Positions 33,437 to 44,348 of a stretch of DNA of 64,000 nt are shown piece after piece. A program made the position numbers and the translations under genes. Numbering within the stretch: the first letter of the stretch is position 1; every line of letters begins with the position of its first letter. The notes beneath the pieces were generated by a model. It saw nothing but the letters and a program-made list of their open reading frames with translations. It was not told where the DNA came from and did not search any database. The DNA comes from Planotetraspora silvatica (GTDB lineage Bacteria; Actinomycetota; Actinomycetes; Streptosporangiales; Streptosporangiaceae): the NCBI RefSeq assembly GCF_016863315.1, contig NZ_BOOQ01000053.1, positions 32,638 to 96,637 of the forward strand, in the 5' to 3' direction.

Positions 33437-34396
33437 TCAGAGCAGACCGAGATCGCCGAGGAGTTGCTTGGTACGGCCGGCCTCGGCCTCGAGCCACTGG
33501 CGGAAGTCGTCGCCCGCCAGGAGCATCGGCGTCCACCTGTTGCGCGCGCACGCCTGCTCCCACGCGCTCGACTCCCCGATCGCCTGGCAGAGGGCGAGCA
33601 GCGCGTCCCGCTGGGTCTCGCCCAGCGTCCGGGAGGCGAGCAGACCCCACCAGTTCGCGTAGACCAGGCGCACACCCGACTCGATCAACGTCGGCGCGTC
33701 CACGCCCGCGAGACGCTGGGAGGCGGAGACGGCGAGCGGGCGCAGCCGTCCCGCTCTGATGTGGGCGGCCACGTCCCGGTGCCCGCCGAACCCGATCGCC
33801 ACCCGGCCGTCGACGACCGCCTCGACCGCCTGGGCGCAGTCGGGGAAGGGGGCGTAGTCGAGCAGCCGGGTGTCGGCCCCCAGTCCCTGGGCCGTCAGGC
33901 CGTACAGCAGGTGGTCGGGGCCGCCGGTCGCCCCGCCGGCCACCTTGGGTCCCGCGGGGTCGCGCAGGAGGGCGGCGGCGAAGTCGTCGAAGGTCCTGAA
34001 CCGCGAGCCGGGCGAGGTGACCAGGACCTCCCACTGCCCCGCGAGCCTGGCCAGGGGCCAGGTGCCGCCCACGAAGGGCGTCGTCCGGTCCATCGCCGCG
34101 ACGGCGACCAGCGCCGGATCCGCGACCATCAGGTCGCCCTGGCGGCCCGCGGCGACGAACCGGGCGATGGCGAGCGTCCCGCCACCGCCCGGCTGGCTGC
34201 TGATGCCGACCTTGCGCGCCCACCGGCGATGCTCGATGAGCGCCTTCATCACGCGGGCGAACGCCGCGTTCTGCCCTCCTGAGGGGCCGGGAACGACGAA
34301 GGCGATCTCGCGCTGGATAGGCGGATCAGCCGTTCCGCATCCCGCCGCGAGGGCCACCACCCCCGCCCCCAGCGCGAAGACCGTACGGCGTCGCAC
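33437..34396 (-). CDS. Bug/TctC-type solute-binding lipoprotein
   Basis: 319 residues. VRRRTVFALGAGVVALAAGC is a lipoprotein signal (lipobox LAAGC). The rest has the Bug fold: FVVPGPSGGQNAAFARVMKA, VGISSQPGGGGTLAIARFVA, GGATGGPDHLLYGLTAQGLG. Such proteins deliver carboxylates to TctAB tripartite transporters, but no tctA/tctB is nearby, so this is an orphan receptor. GTG 34396 follows GGGAGGA by 8 nt; the longer frame from 34450 lacks a ribosome site. Confidence 0.85.
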   Translation of the reverse strand: MRRRTVFALGAGVVALAAGCGTADPPIQREIAFVVPGPSGGQNAAFARVMKALIEHRRWARKVGISSQPGGGGTLAIARFVAAGRQGDLMVADPALVAVAAMDRTTPFVGGTWPLARLAGQWEVLVTSPGSRFRTFDDFAAALLRDPAGPKVAGGATGGPDHLLYGLTAQGLGADTRLLDYAPFPDCAQAVEAVVDGRVAIGFGGHRDVAAHIRAGRLRPLAVSASQRLAGVDAPTLIESGVRLVYANWWGLLASRTLGETQRDALLALCQAIGESSAWEQACARNRWTPMLLAGDDFRQWLEAEAGRTKQLLGDLGLL

Positions 34397-34536
34397 GTCG
34401 GCATCCTCCCCCCGCAGGAGCCTGCATACCGACAGCGTACGACTTATCACGCCATGTGACTACATTTCGGGCAGAGGTGCTCTCGCGTCCCTGCCGTGAC
34501 ACGCTCCACGGCCCACGCCCTGCCTCTTTCCCCGCC

Positions 34537-36354
<1,818 letters not shown>

Positions 36355-36363
36355 ATCCGCTCC

Positions 36364-36639
36364 CTATCCGTAAACAATTCGACGGAGCTGGCGGAGGGAC
36401 AGCTCCGGCGCCGCGACACGCCTTCCCGACAGTTCGGCGGAGATCCTCGGGAAGATCTCGTCGTTGGTGAACCCCTTCGACTGGAGCTCGCCGTGACGTC
36501 GCCGTACGAACTCCTCGGCGGGTTCGCCGAAGTACGCCAGGACGTCGGCGACCACCCGGGCCGCCTCACCGGGGCCGAGCATGGTCGTCCTGGTGAGGTG
36601 ACCGATCAGGTCCTCGAAGGGATGTCGTGCCGTGGACAC
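36364..36639 (-). CDS. Conserved small protein upstream of glmS
   Basis: 91 residues beginning at GTG 36639 (STARHPFEDLIGHLTRTTML). The conserved parts are LGPGEAARVVADVLAYFGEP and APELSLRQLRRIVYG. It is recognised as a recurrent actinobacterial gene without assigned function. It stops 9 nt before glmS on the same strand, so it is probably co-transcribed with it. The frame upstream to 36693 has a weakly hydrophobic stretch and is less likely to be used. Confidence 0.72.
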   Translation of the reverse strand: MSTARHPFEDLIGHLTRTTMLGPGEAARVVADVLAYFGEPAEEFVRRRHGELQSKGFTNDEIFPRISAELSGRRVAAPELSLRQLRRIVYG

Positions 36640-36734
36640 AGAGCAGGACCCTAACGTAGCGAGGATGCCGACTATCAAGATTCCTGCCCGCATTCGGGCA
36701 GAATCAGTCGCTAAGTGGTGCCACGAGACGCGAA

Positions 36735-36760
36735 AGAGCCCGCCACCAAGGGCGGGCTCT
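36735..36760 (-). terminator. Intrinsic terminator after the DJ-1/PfpI gene
   Basis: AGAGCCCGCC and GGCGGGCTCT form a perfect 10-bp stem with loop ACCAAG; on the minus strand it is followed by TTCG. It lies 52 nt past the DJ-1/PfpI stop. Confidence 0.8.
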
Positions 36761-36811
36761 CGTAGATCGTACCGATATGCGAGGTACGTTCTGATCGCAG
36801 GGGTCCTGGGA

Positions 36812-37375
36812 TCAGGTCGCCGATCCGGCGGCGCGCAGGACCTTGAGGAACTCCCGCATCCACGCCGGATGGTCGGGCCAGGCCCGTCCCGTCACGAGGT
36901 TGTCGTCGACGTGCGCCTCGCTGTCGACCCACGTGCCGCCCGCCTGCTCGACGTCGGGCGCGCAGGCCGGGTACGCGCTGCTCTCCCTGCCCTTGAGCAC
37001 TCCCGCCGCCGCGAGCACGAGCGGCCCGTGGCAGAGGGCGGCGATCGGCTTGCCCCGCTCCGCGAAGTGCCGGACGATCTCCTGGCATGCCTGGTCGTTC
37101 CTGATGTACTCGGGCGCGCGCCCGCCCGGCAGGACGAGCGCGTCGTAGTCTCCGGGCTGCACGTCGGCGAACGAGACGTCGGCCGGCCACGCGTGGCCGG
37201 GCTTCTCCGTGTAGGTGTCGAAGCCGTCGACGAAGTCGTGCACCACGAACTGGAGCTTCTTGGCCGTCGGCGCGGCGATGTGGACCTCGTACCCCTCCTC
37301 CAGCAGCCGCTGGTACGGGTACATCACCTCCAGGTCCTCGGCCGCGTCACCCGTGATGATCAGCACCTTTGCCAT
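36812..37375 (-). CDS. DJ-1/PfpI family protein
   Basis: 187 residues. KVLIITGDAAEDLEVMYPYQ, DYDALVLPGGRAPEYIRND with the acidic residue, and PIAALCHGPLVLAAAGVLKG with the nucleophilic Cys-His pair define the family; YfkM/PfpI-like members are glyoxalases, chaperones or stress proteins. The Cys elbow is intact. It stands alone with its own terminator. Confidence 0.9.
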   Translation of the reverse strand: MAKVLIITGDAAEDLEVMYPYQRLLEEGYEVHIAAPTAKKLQFVVHDFVDGFDTYTEKPGHAWPADVSFADVQPGDYDALVLPGGRAPEYIRNDQACQEIVRHFAERGKPIAALCHGPLVLAAAGVLKGRESSAYPACAPDVEQAGGTWVDSEAHVDDNLVTGRAWPDHPAWMREFLKVLRAAGSAT

Positions 37376-37450
37376 GGGATCAGCCTTTCTCGTGGGCTAT
37401 CCCCCCGATCCTGCGCACGGGCGGCCGGTCGGGTCAACGCCCGGCGATCG

Positions 37451-37996
37451 CTAGAACGTGAATCCGCCCGGCCGTCCGTTGCGATCGGCGATCAGACCGG
37501 CCAGCGTGGAGACGGCGATCTCCGGCGGGGTGCGGGAGCCGATGTTGAGCCCGATCGGCCGGTGAACGCGGGCGATCTCCTCGGCGGGCACCCCGAGTCC
37601 GGCCAGCGCGACCTCGTGCTGCGCCGGATGGTACGGCTTGCCCATCACTCCGATCCACCGGCTCCTGGCGGCGAGCAGGTCGCGCAGCACGGTGCCGAGT
37701 TCGGGGCGGTGGTGATCGGTGACCACCACGTCCGCTGCGCCGTCCAGATCGGCGGGCAGACCGCTCGTCACCTCGAAGGCCGGCTCCTCCGCCCTCACCT
37801 TCCCGGCGAGGCCGGGGTCGGGCTCCAGGAGGATCCCCCGGAACCCGAGGTCGGCGCCGAAACGCAACAGGTAGCCGGCGACAGGGGACGCGAACACGGC
37901 CACGAGGGTGCGGTCACCGTTCGGGGGCGCCGCCTCCCCGTGCGCCACGGCGCAGGCCGCGTCCGCTTCGTGCACATGGGTGTCCGGAAGAGCCAT
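37451..37996 (-). CDS. XdhC-family protein
   Basis: 181 residues. Contains the XdhC C-terminal Rossmann domain: AVFASPVAGYLLRFGADLGF, DVVVTDHHRPELGTVLRDLL, and VHRPIGLNIGSRTPPEIAVS with the conserved GLNIGSRTPPEIA motif. XdhC sulfurates or inserts molybdenum cofactor into xanthine dehydrogenase-like enzymes. The N-terminal XdhC domain with its Cys pair is missing or minimal, and no xdhAB is adjacent, so it is a stand-alone short form. Confidence 0.85.
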   Translation of the reverse strand: MALPDTHVHEADAACAVAHGEAAPPNGDRTLVAVFASPVAGYLLRFGADLGFRGILLEPDPGLAGKVRAEEPAFEVTSGLPADLDGAADVVVTDHHRPELGTVLRDLLAARSRWIGVMGKPYHPAQHEVALAGLGVPAEEIARVHRPIGLNIGSRTPPEIAVSTLAGLIADRNGRPGGFTF

Positions 37997-38082
37997 GGCC
38001 CCAGTCTTCCACCCGAACGGCCGAGACGACCGGGCCCGGGACGGCGGACATCCCGGGCCCTCCGCATGTCAGTGGGAGCCTG

Positions 38083-41000
38083 TCAGTGGGAGGCGGTGAC
38101 GGTGAGGGTCGCCGACGCCGACTGGTCGCCGGAGGAGACGGTGATCATGGCCTGCCCCGGCCGTACGGCCGTGAGCCCGCCGGACGACAGGTCGAGGACG
38201 GCGACGACTCCGTGACGCCGCGCCGCGGCCTTGACCTGCCCGGCCGACTCGACCACGGCCAGAGCCCGGTCGCCGCTCCACGTCACGCTGGCCGGATACC
38301 GCAGGGGGAACGTCAGGCCGAAGGCGGTGTTGGTCCCCGTGGCCGAGACCTCTGCGGAGGCGCCCGCGGCGAGCATGCCGGGGACGGCGAGCGACACCTT
38401 GTCGATCAGCGGGTTCACCCGCGCGGTCAGCCAGTCGCGGGAGTCCGGGCTCGGGAGGCCGCTCTGGATCCTGCCGGGCGTGGGATCCACGCCGACCAGG
38501 TCCCAGCCGAAGAACCCGCCCTTGTCCGCGGAGCTGTACGGGGTCTTGCCCACCGCCGGGGTGGTGACCTCGAGCACGCCGTCCGCCCTTCCGGCGGCGG
38601 CCGTGTGGGCGTGGCCGGTGAACAGCGCGACCGGCTTGCCCGCGCTCTCACGGAAGCCGGCCAGCCATTCCTCCACCAGGCCGGCCTCCCGCTGGTCGGA
38701 GAACTGCGAGGCCCCGGCGCCGCTGGGGTCGTGCAGCGGATGGTGGAAGACGACCGCCACGGACTTCACCGAGCGGTCCTCGGCCGCCTTCGCCAGCTCC
38801 TGCTGGAGTCGCGGCACCTGCGACCAGTCCGATGCCCGCAGGCCCCCCAGGGTGGTGTTGAGCAGGATGAAGCGGGTGCCCTTGTGGTCGAACACCTGCT
38901 GGGCCGGCCGTCCGGTGGCCAGGAAGTTGTCGAGCGTCCCCGTGGCGGTGGCTCCCGACTCGTGGTTGCCCGGGGTCCAGTAGACCGGGAGGCTCGCCGG
39001 CACGTTCGCCGTGAGGATCTGCTGCGCCAGCGCGAAGTCGGCCGGCGCATTGTTGTCCACAAAATCGCCATTTATCACGATGAAGTCGGGCTTGGCCGCG
39101 ACGGCCTGCTTCAGCGCGGCGGCGGCCTGCTGCGCGGCGAACGAGGCCGGCCCCCCGGCGCTTCCCACGTGCAGATCCGACATGATCGCGAAGCGCCACC
39201 GCTGCTTGCCGACGTCGTCCTGCTCCAGGACGAAGGGGTCGGGAACGGCGGGGACATCGGCCGACAGGTCCTGCCCGACCAGCGCGGTGAGCGCGTCGAA
39301 CTTGAGCTGTCCGGCGTCCTTGACCAGGTCGGACGTCTCGACGATGTAGACGTTGGTCAGCGTGATCGGCTCGGAGAAGCCCGCGGGCAGCGCGCCCTCC
39401 ACCCACTTCCAGCCCGTCCAGTCCACGACGGAGGCGAAGGTGAAGGGCACGTTCGTCGTCCCCTGCGAGCGCAACGTGGCCCGCAGCCAGTGCTTCTTGC
39501 CGTCCCCGTACACCCACAGGCCCAGCCGCTTGGCGCCGGCCGGCAACGTGAGCGGCGCGGGCTTGGCGACCGCGTACGCGGCGGAGGTGCCCGTGGTGCC
39601 GCTGAAGTCGTAGGTGAGCGCCACCGCCTGATTGCCCGCGGGCGCGTCCGGCCGGTCCGCGGCGCTCACGGCCGCCACCGACGCCTTGGCCTTGGCCGTC
39701 GAGACGCCCCAGCCCTCGTCGGACCCGAACTCGGCCAGCGTGACGTGCTTGAGTCCGACCGCGACCGGCAGCTTCGCGACCCTGTCCTGGACGGTCACCG
39801 TGATCGCGGTTCCCGTGCCGTCGGCGGCCGCAAGCCCGGTGACCTTCAGCGAGCCGTCATCCTGGGGCTCCACCTTGACCACGTCCGAGTCGTACGACAG
39901 GTCCGCGTCGCGGGCGGTCACGGGTGCGTCGAAGCCGTCGGCGTCGAACCCGGTGATCCGGACGGTGCCGGAACCTCCCGCGTCGAGGGTCAGGCTCGGG
40001 GCGCTGAACTTCACGGAGGCGAGGTCGCCCAGCACGCGGACATCGGCCCTGCCGTGCGCCCGGCCGGCCTCGGCCTCCACGTCTCCCTCACCCGGACGCC
40101 CGGCGTGCAGGACGCCGTCGCGCACCGTGCCGAGCCGCCCGGCGTCCCAGTGGACCTTGTTCCGCCCGAAGGCGACCGGAGCATATGACTCGTCGTACCC
40201 GGCGGCGGAGACGTCGAGGGTGAGGCCGGGGAAGACGCGGCCGGCGGCCGTACGGACGTCGATGCCCTTCAGCGTCCCTGAACCCTTCTTCGTGAAGAGG
40301 CCGACGCCGCTCGGGATCGGCCGCTCGCCACCGTCAGAAGGCGTGTTGACCACGCTGACGCCGCCGTCGCCGGGGGTCCTCGCGACGATGTCGGACGAGC
40401 CGCCGCCGTCGAGCATGAACGCTTCCCGCGCGCCGAGCCGTACGAGCAGCTTGGCCGTCTCGTCGAAGCTGAGGCCGGCGGAGAAGTTGGCGGAGCCGTC
40501 CACCGCCACGAGGAGGAGGCGGCGACCTCCATCGGTCCAGCCGATGGCGGTGCGCGGCTTGGGCGCGTCGTTGCCGGTGGACGGCGGGAAGTCGATCGGG
40601 GCGCCGTTCCTGACGAGCACCTCGCCGCTGCCCAGAGCGGTGCGGAGCTTGGCCGGGGAGTCGGTCCGCAGGCCGACGTCGAGAGTCACGGGGTCGCCCA
40701 CCTCGGCGGCGGCCAACGGGGTGGCCGCGCTGCCCTGGCCGACGACCACGAGCCCTCCGTCCGGCACCGGTGTCGTGGTGACCGTCTGGTTCACCGCGCT
40801 GACGACGCCGCCGGTCACCACGAGCTCGACGAGGGCGCCGGAGTGCGGGATCAGCGTGCGCAGACCGGGCCCCCACTGGTCGGTGAACACCGAGACCGCG
40901 TTCGCGGGGAGGGAGGCCGAGTTCAGAGAGGCGACGGGGTGGGCGGCTCCGGCGACCGTGACGGTGCCCTCCAGCAGGGCGTTCGCCAGCCGCGCGACCT

Positions 41001-41505
41001 TGTCCTCACCGATGGCGGCCACCGTGCCCGCCTGAGTGGTCGCCTTGCTCAGCTCGCCGGCCCTGACCTGGGGACCGATGACGGCGTTGGTCTGGTTGAT
41101 GTCGTAGTAGTCGCCGTTGACCGCGCCCACGGCGCCCTGAGCGTCGGCGGACTTGGACAACGGCCGCGTCTCGGTCAGCTTGCCGCCCACCAGACCGACG
41201 TCGACCCGCGAATCCGACAGGTCGGCGTTGAGCACGTGAGCGCGCATCCAGCCGTCCCGCCCGAACGTGTCGAACGACGTCAGCTTGATGCCGGGCGCGA
41301 TCGTCTTGTCGGTCCGGTCCGCCTCGACGGACTCGCCGGGGACGGCCGTCTCGTAACCAGGGCCGCTCCCCTGACCGTGACCGGCCGTCTGCCCGCCGGA
41401 CGCGAGCTGGACCTGTGTCTTCCCGGCGGCGACTCCGGTGCCGCCGGCGAGCACAGGCACACCGACGACCAGGGCGACGGCGAGTGCGCGCGCGAATCTC
41501 CGCAT
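38083..41505 (-). CDS. Secreted phosphodiester glycosidase (NAGPA-like) fused to metallophosphoesterase and Ig-like domains
   Basis: 1140 residues with a signal peptide (RRFARALAVALVVGVPVLAG). Residues ~130-410 are a phosphodiester-glycosidase/NAGPA domain (AFMLDGGGSSDIVARTPG). The middle holds beta-sandwich regions (FDADGFDAPVTARDADLSYD). Residues ~780-1010 are a calcineurin-like phosphoesterase with all metal motifs: FAIMSDLHVGS, VINGDFVDN, YWTPGNHES, VVFHHPLHD, LFTGHAHTAA. The C-terminus is an Ig-like (BIG2) domain. It probably removes phospho-sugar modifications outside the cell, combining glycosidic and phosphate hydrolysis. ATG 41505 is 6 nt from GGAGGT. Confidence 0.9.
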   Translation of the reverse strand: MRRFARALAVALVVGVPVLAGGTGVAAGKTQVQLASGGQTAGHGQGSGPGYETAVPGESVEADRTDKTIAPGIKLTSFDTFGRDGWMRAHVLNADLSDSRVDVGLVGGKLTETRPLSKSADAQGAVGAVNGDYYDINQTNAVIGPQVRAGELSKATTQAGTVAAIGEDKVARLANALLEGTVTVAGAAHPVASLNSASLPANAVSVFTDQWGPGLRTLIPHSGALVELVVTGGVVSAVNQTVTTTPVPDGGLVVVGQGSAATPLAAAEVGDPVTLDVGLRTDSPAKLRTALGSGEVLVRNGAPIDFPPSTGNDAPKPRTAIGWTDGGRRLLLVAVDGSANFSAGLSFDETAKLLVRLGAREAFMLDGGGSSDIVARTPGDGGVSVVNTPSDGGERPIPSGVGLFTKKGSGTLKGIDVRTAAGRVFPGLTLDVSAAGYDESYAPVAFGRNKVHWDAGRLGTVRDGVLHAGRPGEGDVEAEAGRAHGRADVRVLGDLASVKFSAPSLTLDAGGSGTVRITGFDADGFDAPVTARDADLSYDSDVVKVEPQDDGSLKVTGLAAADGTGTAITVTVQDRVAKLPVAVGLKHVTLAEFGSDEGWGVSTAKAKASVAAVSAADRPDAPAGNQAVALTYDFSGTTGTSAAYAVAKPAPLTLPAGAKRLGLWVYGDGKKHWLRATLRSQGTTNVPFTFASVVDWTGWKWVEGALPAGFSEPITLTNVYIVETSDLVKDAGQLKFDALTALVGQDLSADVPAVPDPFVLEQDDVGKQRWRFAIMSDLHVGSAGGPASFAAQQAAAALKQAVAAKPDFIVINGDFVDNNAPADFALAQQILTANVPASLPVYWTPGNHESGATATGTLDNFLATGRPAQQVFDHKGTRFILLNTTLGGLRASDWSQVPRLQQELAKAAEDRSVKSVAVVFHHPLHDPSGAGASQFSDQREAGLVEEWLAGFRESAGKPVALFTGHAHTAAAGRADGVLEVTTPAVGKTPYSSADKGGFFGWDLVGVDPTPGRIQSGLPSPDSRDWLTARVNPLIDKVSLAVPGMLAAGASAEVSATGTNTAFGLTFPLRYPASVTWSGDRALAVVESAGQVKAAARRHGVVAVLDLSSGGLTAVRPGQAMITVSSGDQSASATLTVTASH

Positions 41506-41746
41506 CTTCTACCTCCAAGGACGACGGCCTGAAGGTAGACAGGTGCGGCACCGGTCCAGAGGATCTCCCATGACCTCCCGATGACATCACGAGGAACATC
41601 ATTCAGCGGATCCGGCGGAAATCCCGGGCGTTGCGCAGTGGTTGGCGCGGGCGGGCGAGGCGCGCTCCCCGGACGCGATGGCGCCGGGACGCCGCCGAGT
41701 CCGCTAGAGTTAGCGGAGCGTCGCGAATGATTCATCTCGTGACAAC

Positions 41747-41818
41747 GCGGAAGTGGCTCAGTGGTAGAGCATCACCTTGCCAAGGTGAGGGTCGCGGGTT
41801 CGAATCCCGTCTTCCGCT
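41747..41818 (+). tRNA. tRNA-Gly(GCC), copy 2
   Basis: Identical over all 72 nt to the copy at 22641-22712, with the same orientation. A dyad CCGCTA-GAGT-TAGCGG overlapping a TAGAGT -10 lies at 41701-41716. Confidence 0.97.
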
Positions 41819-41830
41819 CGCAGTGAACAC

Positions 41831-41905
41831 GGGCGATTAGCTCAGCGGGAGAGCGCTTCCCTGACACGGAAGAGGTCACTGGTTCAATCCCAGTATCGCC
41901 CACCA
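41831..41905 (+). tRNA. tRNA-Val(GAC), copy 2
   Basis: Identical to 22843-22917, CCA included. It lies 12 nt after tRNA-Gly; the Cys gene of the first cluster is absent here. Confidence 0.97.
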
Positions 41906-41910
41906 CATTC

Positions 41911-41939
41911 GAAAGCCTCCGGGATCACCGGGGGCTTTC
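41911..41939 (+). terminator. Terminator after the second tRNA cluster
   Basis: GAAAGCCTCCGG pairs with CCGGGGGCTTTC (12 bp, one G-T wobble), loop GATCA, 5 nt after tRNA-Val. Confidence 0.85.
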
Positions 41940-41980
41940 GCCGTTCTCGGGGCGGGCACTTCCGGTCGCGGCAGGTCCCT

Positions 41981-42013
41981 GTCAGTCGTGGTCAGTAGTT
42001 GTCAGTCGTGGTC
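41981..42013. repeat. Decamer tandem repeat over the 3' end of the secreted-protein gene
   Basis: GTCAGTCGTG, GTCAGTAGTT, GTCAGTCGTG and a partial fourth unit are tandem at a 10-bp step. On the minus strand they span the gene's stop codon (TGA in GACTGA). The repeat may derive from slippage. Confidence 0.6.
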
Positions 42014-42439
42014 GAAGTACCAGCGCGTGCAGACCCCTCCGGCGACGCCGCCCTCCTTCGTGGAGGCGCACGCGCGCATCCAGGCGCCGATGTTGTCCTG
42101 CTCGTTCGACGAGGACGCGCTGAACGGCCCGCACCGGGTCCGGGTCTGCTTCTCGTCGTACGATCGCTCGATCCAGACGAGGTCTCCCGGCCGGTAGCCG
42201 TCGGCGATGACCGCTCGGGACTCGTCGAAGACGCGGCCGTTGACGAGCTGGACACTGAGCGTTCGCGTGCCCTGTGAGGTCGGCAGGGTCCGGGTCGTCT
42301 CCCTGACCTCCGCGCTGATGTCGAATCCGTTGAACGGCGTCCCGCACCCGGGTCCCGCGTGTGTCGGTGTCGCGATCACCAGGACCGTCGCGGCGACGCC
42401 CCCGGCCATGACGATCCCCAGCAGCCTTCCACGCTTCAT
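42002..42439 (-). CDS. Small secreted protein of unknown function
   Basis: 145 residues. A signal peptide (GIVMAGGVAATVLVIATPTH, cleaved after THA) precedes a ~117-residue mature protein with four cysteines that could form two disulfides. The mature part has alternating strands (TLSVQLVNGRVFDESRAVIA) and an AWMRACASTKEGGVAGGVC segment. No family was recognised. A secreted ligand-binding or inhibitor-like protein is possible. Confidence 0.75.
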   Translation of the reverse strand: MKRGRLLGIVMAGGVAATVLVIATPTHAGPGCGTPFNGFDISAEVRETTRTLPTSQGTRTLSVQLVNGRVFDESRAVIADGYRPGDLVWIERSYDEKQTRTRCGPFSASSSNEQDNIGAWMRACASTKEGGVAGGVCTRWYFDHD

Positions 42440-42505
42440 GCGGTGCGTAACCTTCCTCGGTGCCGACCCTCGGTGCCGACCGTCCCAGGGTAGATCACCA
42501 CGAGA

Positions 42506-43765
42506 TCACCCGGTCTCGGTGCCGAGGCCCTCCGGCCGGGGCCGTCGCACCGGCGTCAGCGTCGCTCCCACGGCGATCACCACGCACACGAGCCCCGCGA
42601 CCAGGCACGCCGCCGCCACGCCGTGCTGAGCGGCCGCCCAGGTGAGGACGGCGGCGCCGAGCGGCCCGAGGGCCGAGTGGACGGTCCAGAAGGCCGATGT
42701 CACCCGGCCGAGCAGCGCGTCGGGGGTGACCTCCTGTCGCAGCGACATGGAGGAGATCCCCGCCGCGGCGGTGCAGAAGAGGAAGACGGTCGCCAGCACC
42801 GCCACCACCGGGACGCTCGCCGCGAAGCCGATCCCGGCGACGGCGACGCCGCAGAGCGCGTAGCAGCCGATCCACAGCGGGCCGAACCCGATGGTCCTGC
42901 GCAGGGCGGGCGCCAGGAGGGCGGCCGCCAGTGTCCCGGCGGTCGCCGCCGCCAGCACGTACCCGGCCGCGGAGTCGGGCTGCTCCAGGTCGTGCTTGAG
43001 GTGGTAGATCAGCACGTCGGACATGCCGTACGTGACGAAGGTCAGGACCGAGAGCAGCACCGTCAGCGCCCGCAGGACCGGGTGCCGCCACAGGAACCGC
43101 GCGCCCGCGAGGAAGTCGCGCAGGGCTCCCCCGCGCTCGGCGGCGGGCGCCTCGGCCGGTGCGGCCCGCACACGCGGGCGCACGAGGCAGAGGCCGATGG
43201 CGGAGACGGCGAAGCTCGCCGCGTCGATCCCGATCGCGGCGGCGGGGCCGAGCAGCGCGGAGACCGTGCCGCCGAGCGCGGGGCCGACGACGCTCGCCGC
43301 GGCGTACGTGCCGTAGAGATGGCTGTTGGCCTTCATGACCTGGCCCTCGGCGACCAGCGCGGGCACCACGGCGACGTACGTCACGTCGAAGACCATGCCG
43401 ATGGCCGCCCCGAGCGGCACGACGAGGAAGACCAGCCATATGCGCGGCGACACCAGCCAGGCGATGGGGATGACCGCGTAGAGGACGGCCCGGACGGCGT
43501 CGCAGGCGATCAGCAGGCGGCGGCGGTCCACCCGGTCGGCCAGCATCCCGGCGAACAGGCCCGCGAGGATGGCCGCCGCTCCCGCCAGGGCCGTCACGAG
43601 CCCCATCTGGGTGACCGACCCCGTCGCGTGGAAGACGAGCAGGGGCAGCGCGACCGCGGAGAAGGAGTCGCCGGCGACCGACAGGGTCTGCACCCCGAGG
43701 AAGATCAGGAAACCGCGGTTGGCCCGCAGCGGCGCCGGGACCTCTGCCCCCTCGTCCCCCGCCAA
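42506..43765 (-). CDS. MFS transporter, MFS_3/EntS-like
   Basis: 419 residues, about 12 helices. RANRGFLIFLGVQTLSVAGD, then AGMLADRVDRRRLLIACDAV (motif A-like) and PDALLGRVTSAFWTVHSALG (MFS_3 motif). Family members export siderophores or antibiotics. No ATG or GTG start fits; TTG 43765 lies behind GGAGGGGAAG (about 10 nt) and gives the family's usual N-terminus. The frame upstream to 43999 is a low-complexity shadow. Confidence 0.88.
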   Translation of the reverse strand: MAGDEGAEVPAPLRANRGFLIFLGVQTLSVAGDSFSAVALPLLVFHATGSVTQMGLVTALAGAAAILAGLFAGMLADRVDRRRLLIACDAVRAVLYAVIPIAWLVSPRIWLVFLVVPLGAAIGMVFDVTYVAVVPALVAEGQVMKANSHLYGTYAAASVVGPALGGTVSALLGPAAAIGIDAASFAVSAIGLCLVRPRVRAAPAEAPAAERGGALRDFLAGARFLWRHPVLRALTVLLSVLTFVTYGMSDVLIYHLKHDLEQPDSAAGYVLAAATAGTLAAALLAPALRRTIGFGPLWIGCYALCGVAVAGIGFAASVPVVAVLATVFLFCTAAAGISSMSLRQEVTPDALLGRVTSAFWTVHSALGPLGAAVLTWAAAQHGVAAACLVAGLVCVVIAVGATLTPVRRPRPEGLGTETG

Positions 43766-43880
43766 CCCGGCTTCCCCTCCGCAGGATCTTGTTCCGGCGG
43801 CGTCCACGGTAGGCGGGGCGGCCCTGAATCGCAACGGTCGCGTCGCGGAGCCCGGACGCGGGCCGGGCTCCGGAACGGGG

Positions 43881-44345
43881 TCAGGAGGCGACGACCAGGG
43901 CCTGCGGGGCGGCGTGCCGCATCCGGGTGCGCAACCACAACAACTGCACGGCGAGTTCGCCTCCGCAGCGGCGGACCACGTCGAGCAACTCGTCGTCACG
44001 GGCTCCCTGCGCGCCCTGCGCGATCATCGCGCAGGCGATGTCGCACTCGGTGGCCAGGAGGTAGAGGTCGTGCAGGTCGCGCAGCAGCCCGAGCCCCCCG
44101 GGCCGGGTCCCCGCGAACAGCGGCTGGTGCAGCCGTTCCGGCTCCGGGGACGGCGACGTCCACGGTTCGTAGCGCCGGACGAAGGGTTCCAGCCATCTGG
44201 CCTGGTCACGGCACTGTACGGCCAGGCGCTCGCAGACGCCGTACATGTCGGGTTCGTGGGGGTGGCCGCGCCTGATCTCGCGGAACGCCTCCGCCAGCGC
44301 GGTCTGGGACCGGTGGAGCAGTCGCAGGTAGTGGGCGAGGTGCAT
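43881..44345 (-). CDS. Helical partner protein of the molybdopterin oxidoreductase
   Basis: 154 residues, all-helical. MHLAHYLRLLHRSQTALAEA and VCERLAVQCRDQARWLEPFV resemble ferritin-like or DinB-type four-helix bundles with His and Glu residues; no metal site can be proven. It starts 3 nt after the oxidoreductase stop, so it is co-transcribed. Similar genes are remembered next to actinobacterial nitrate-reductase-like genes; function unknown. Confidence 0.7.
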   Translation of the reverse strand: MHLAHYLRLLHRSQTALAEAFREIRRGHPHEPDMYGVCERLAVQCRDQARWLEPFVRRYEPWTSPSPEPERLHQPLFAGTRPGGLGLLRDLHDLYLLATECDIACAMIAQGAQGARDDELLDVVRRCGGELAVQLLWLRTRMRHAAPQALVVAS

Positions 44346-44348
44346 CGC

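Noticed and set aside
38086..40188. 700-residue plus-strand ORF
   Set aside because: Antisense shadow of the NAGPA/phosphoesterase gene.
42495..43439. 314-residue minus-strand ORF
   Set aside because: Alternate frame of the MFS transporter; hydrophobic helices are only in the 42506-43765 frame.
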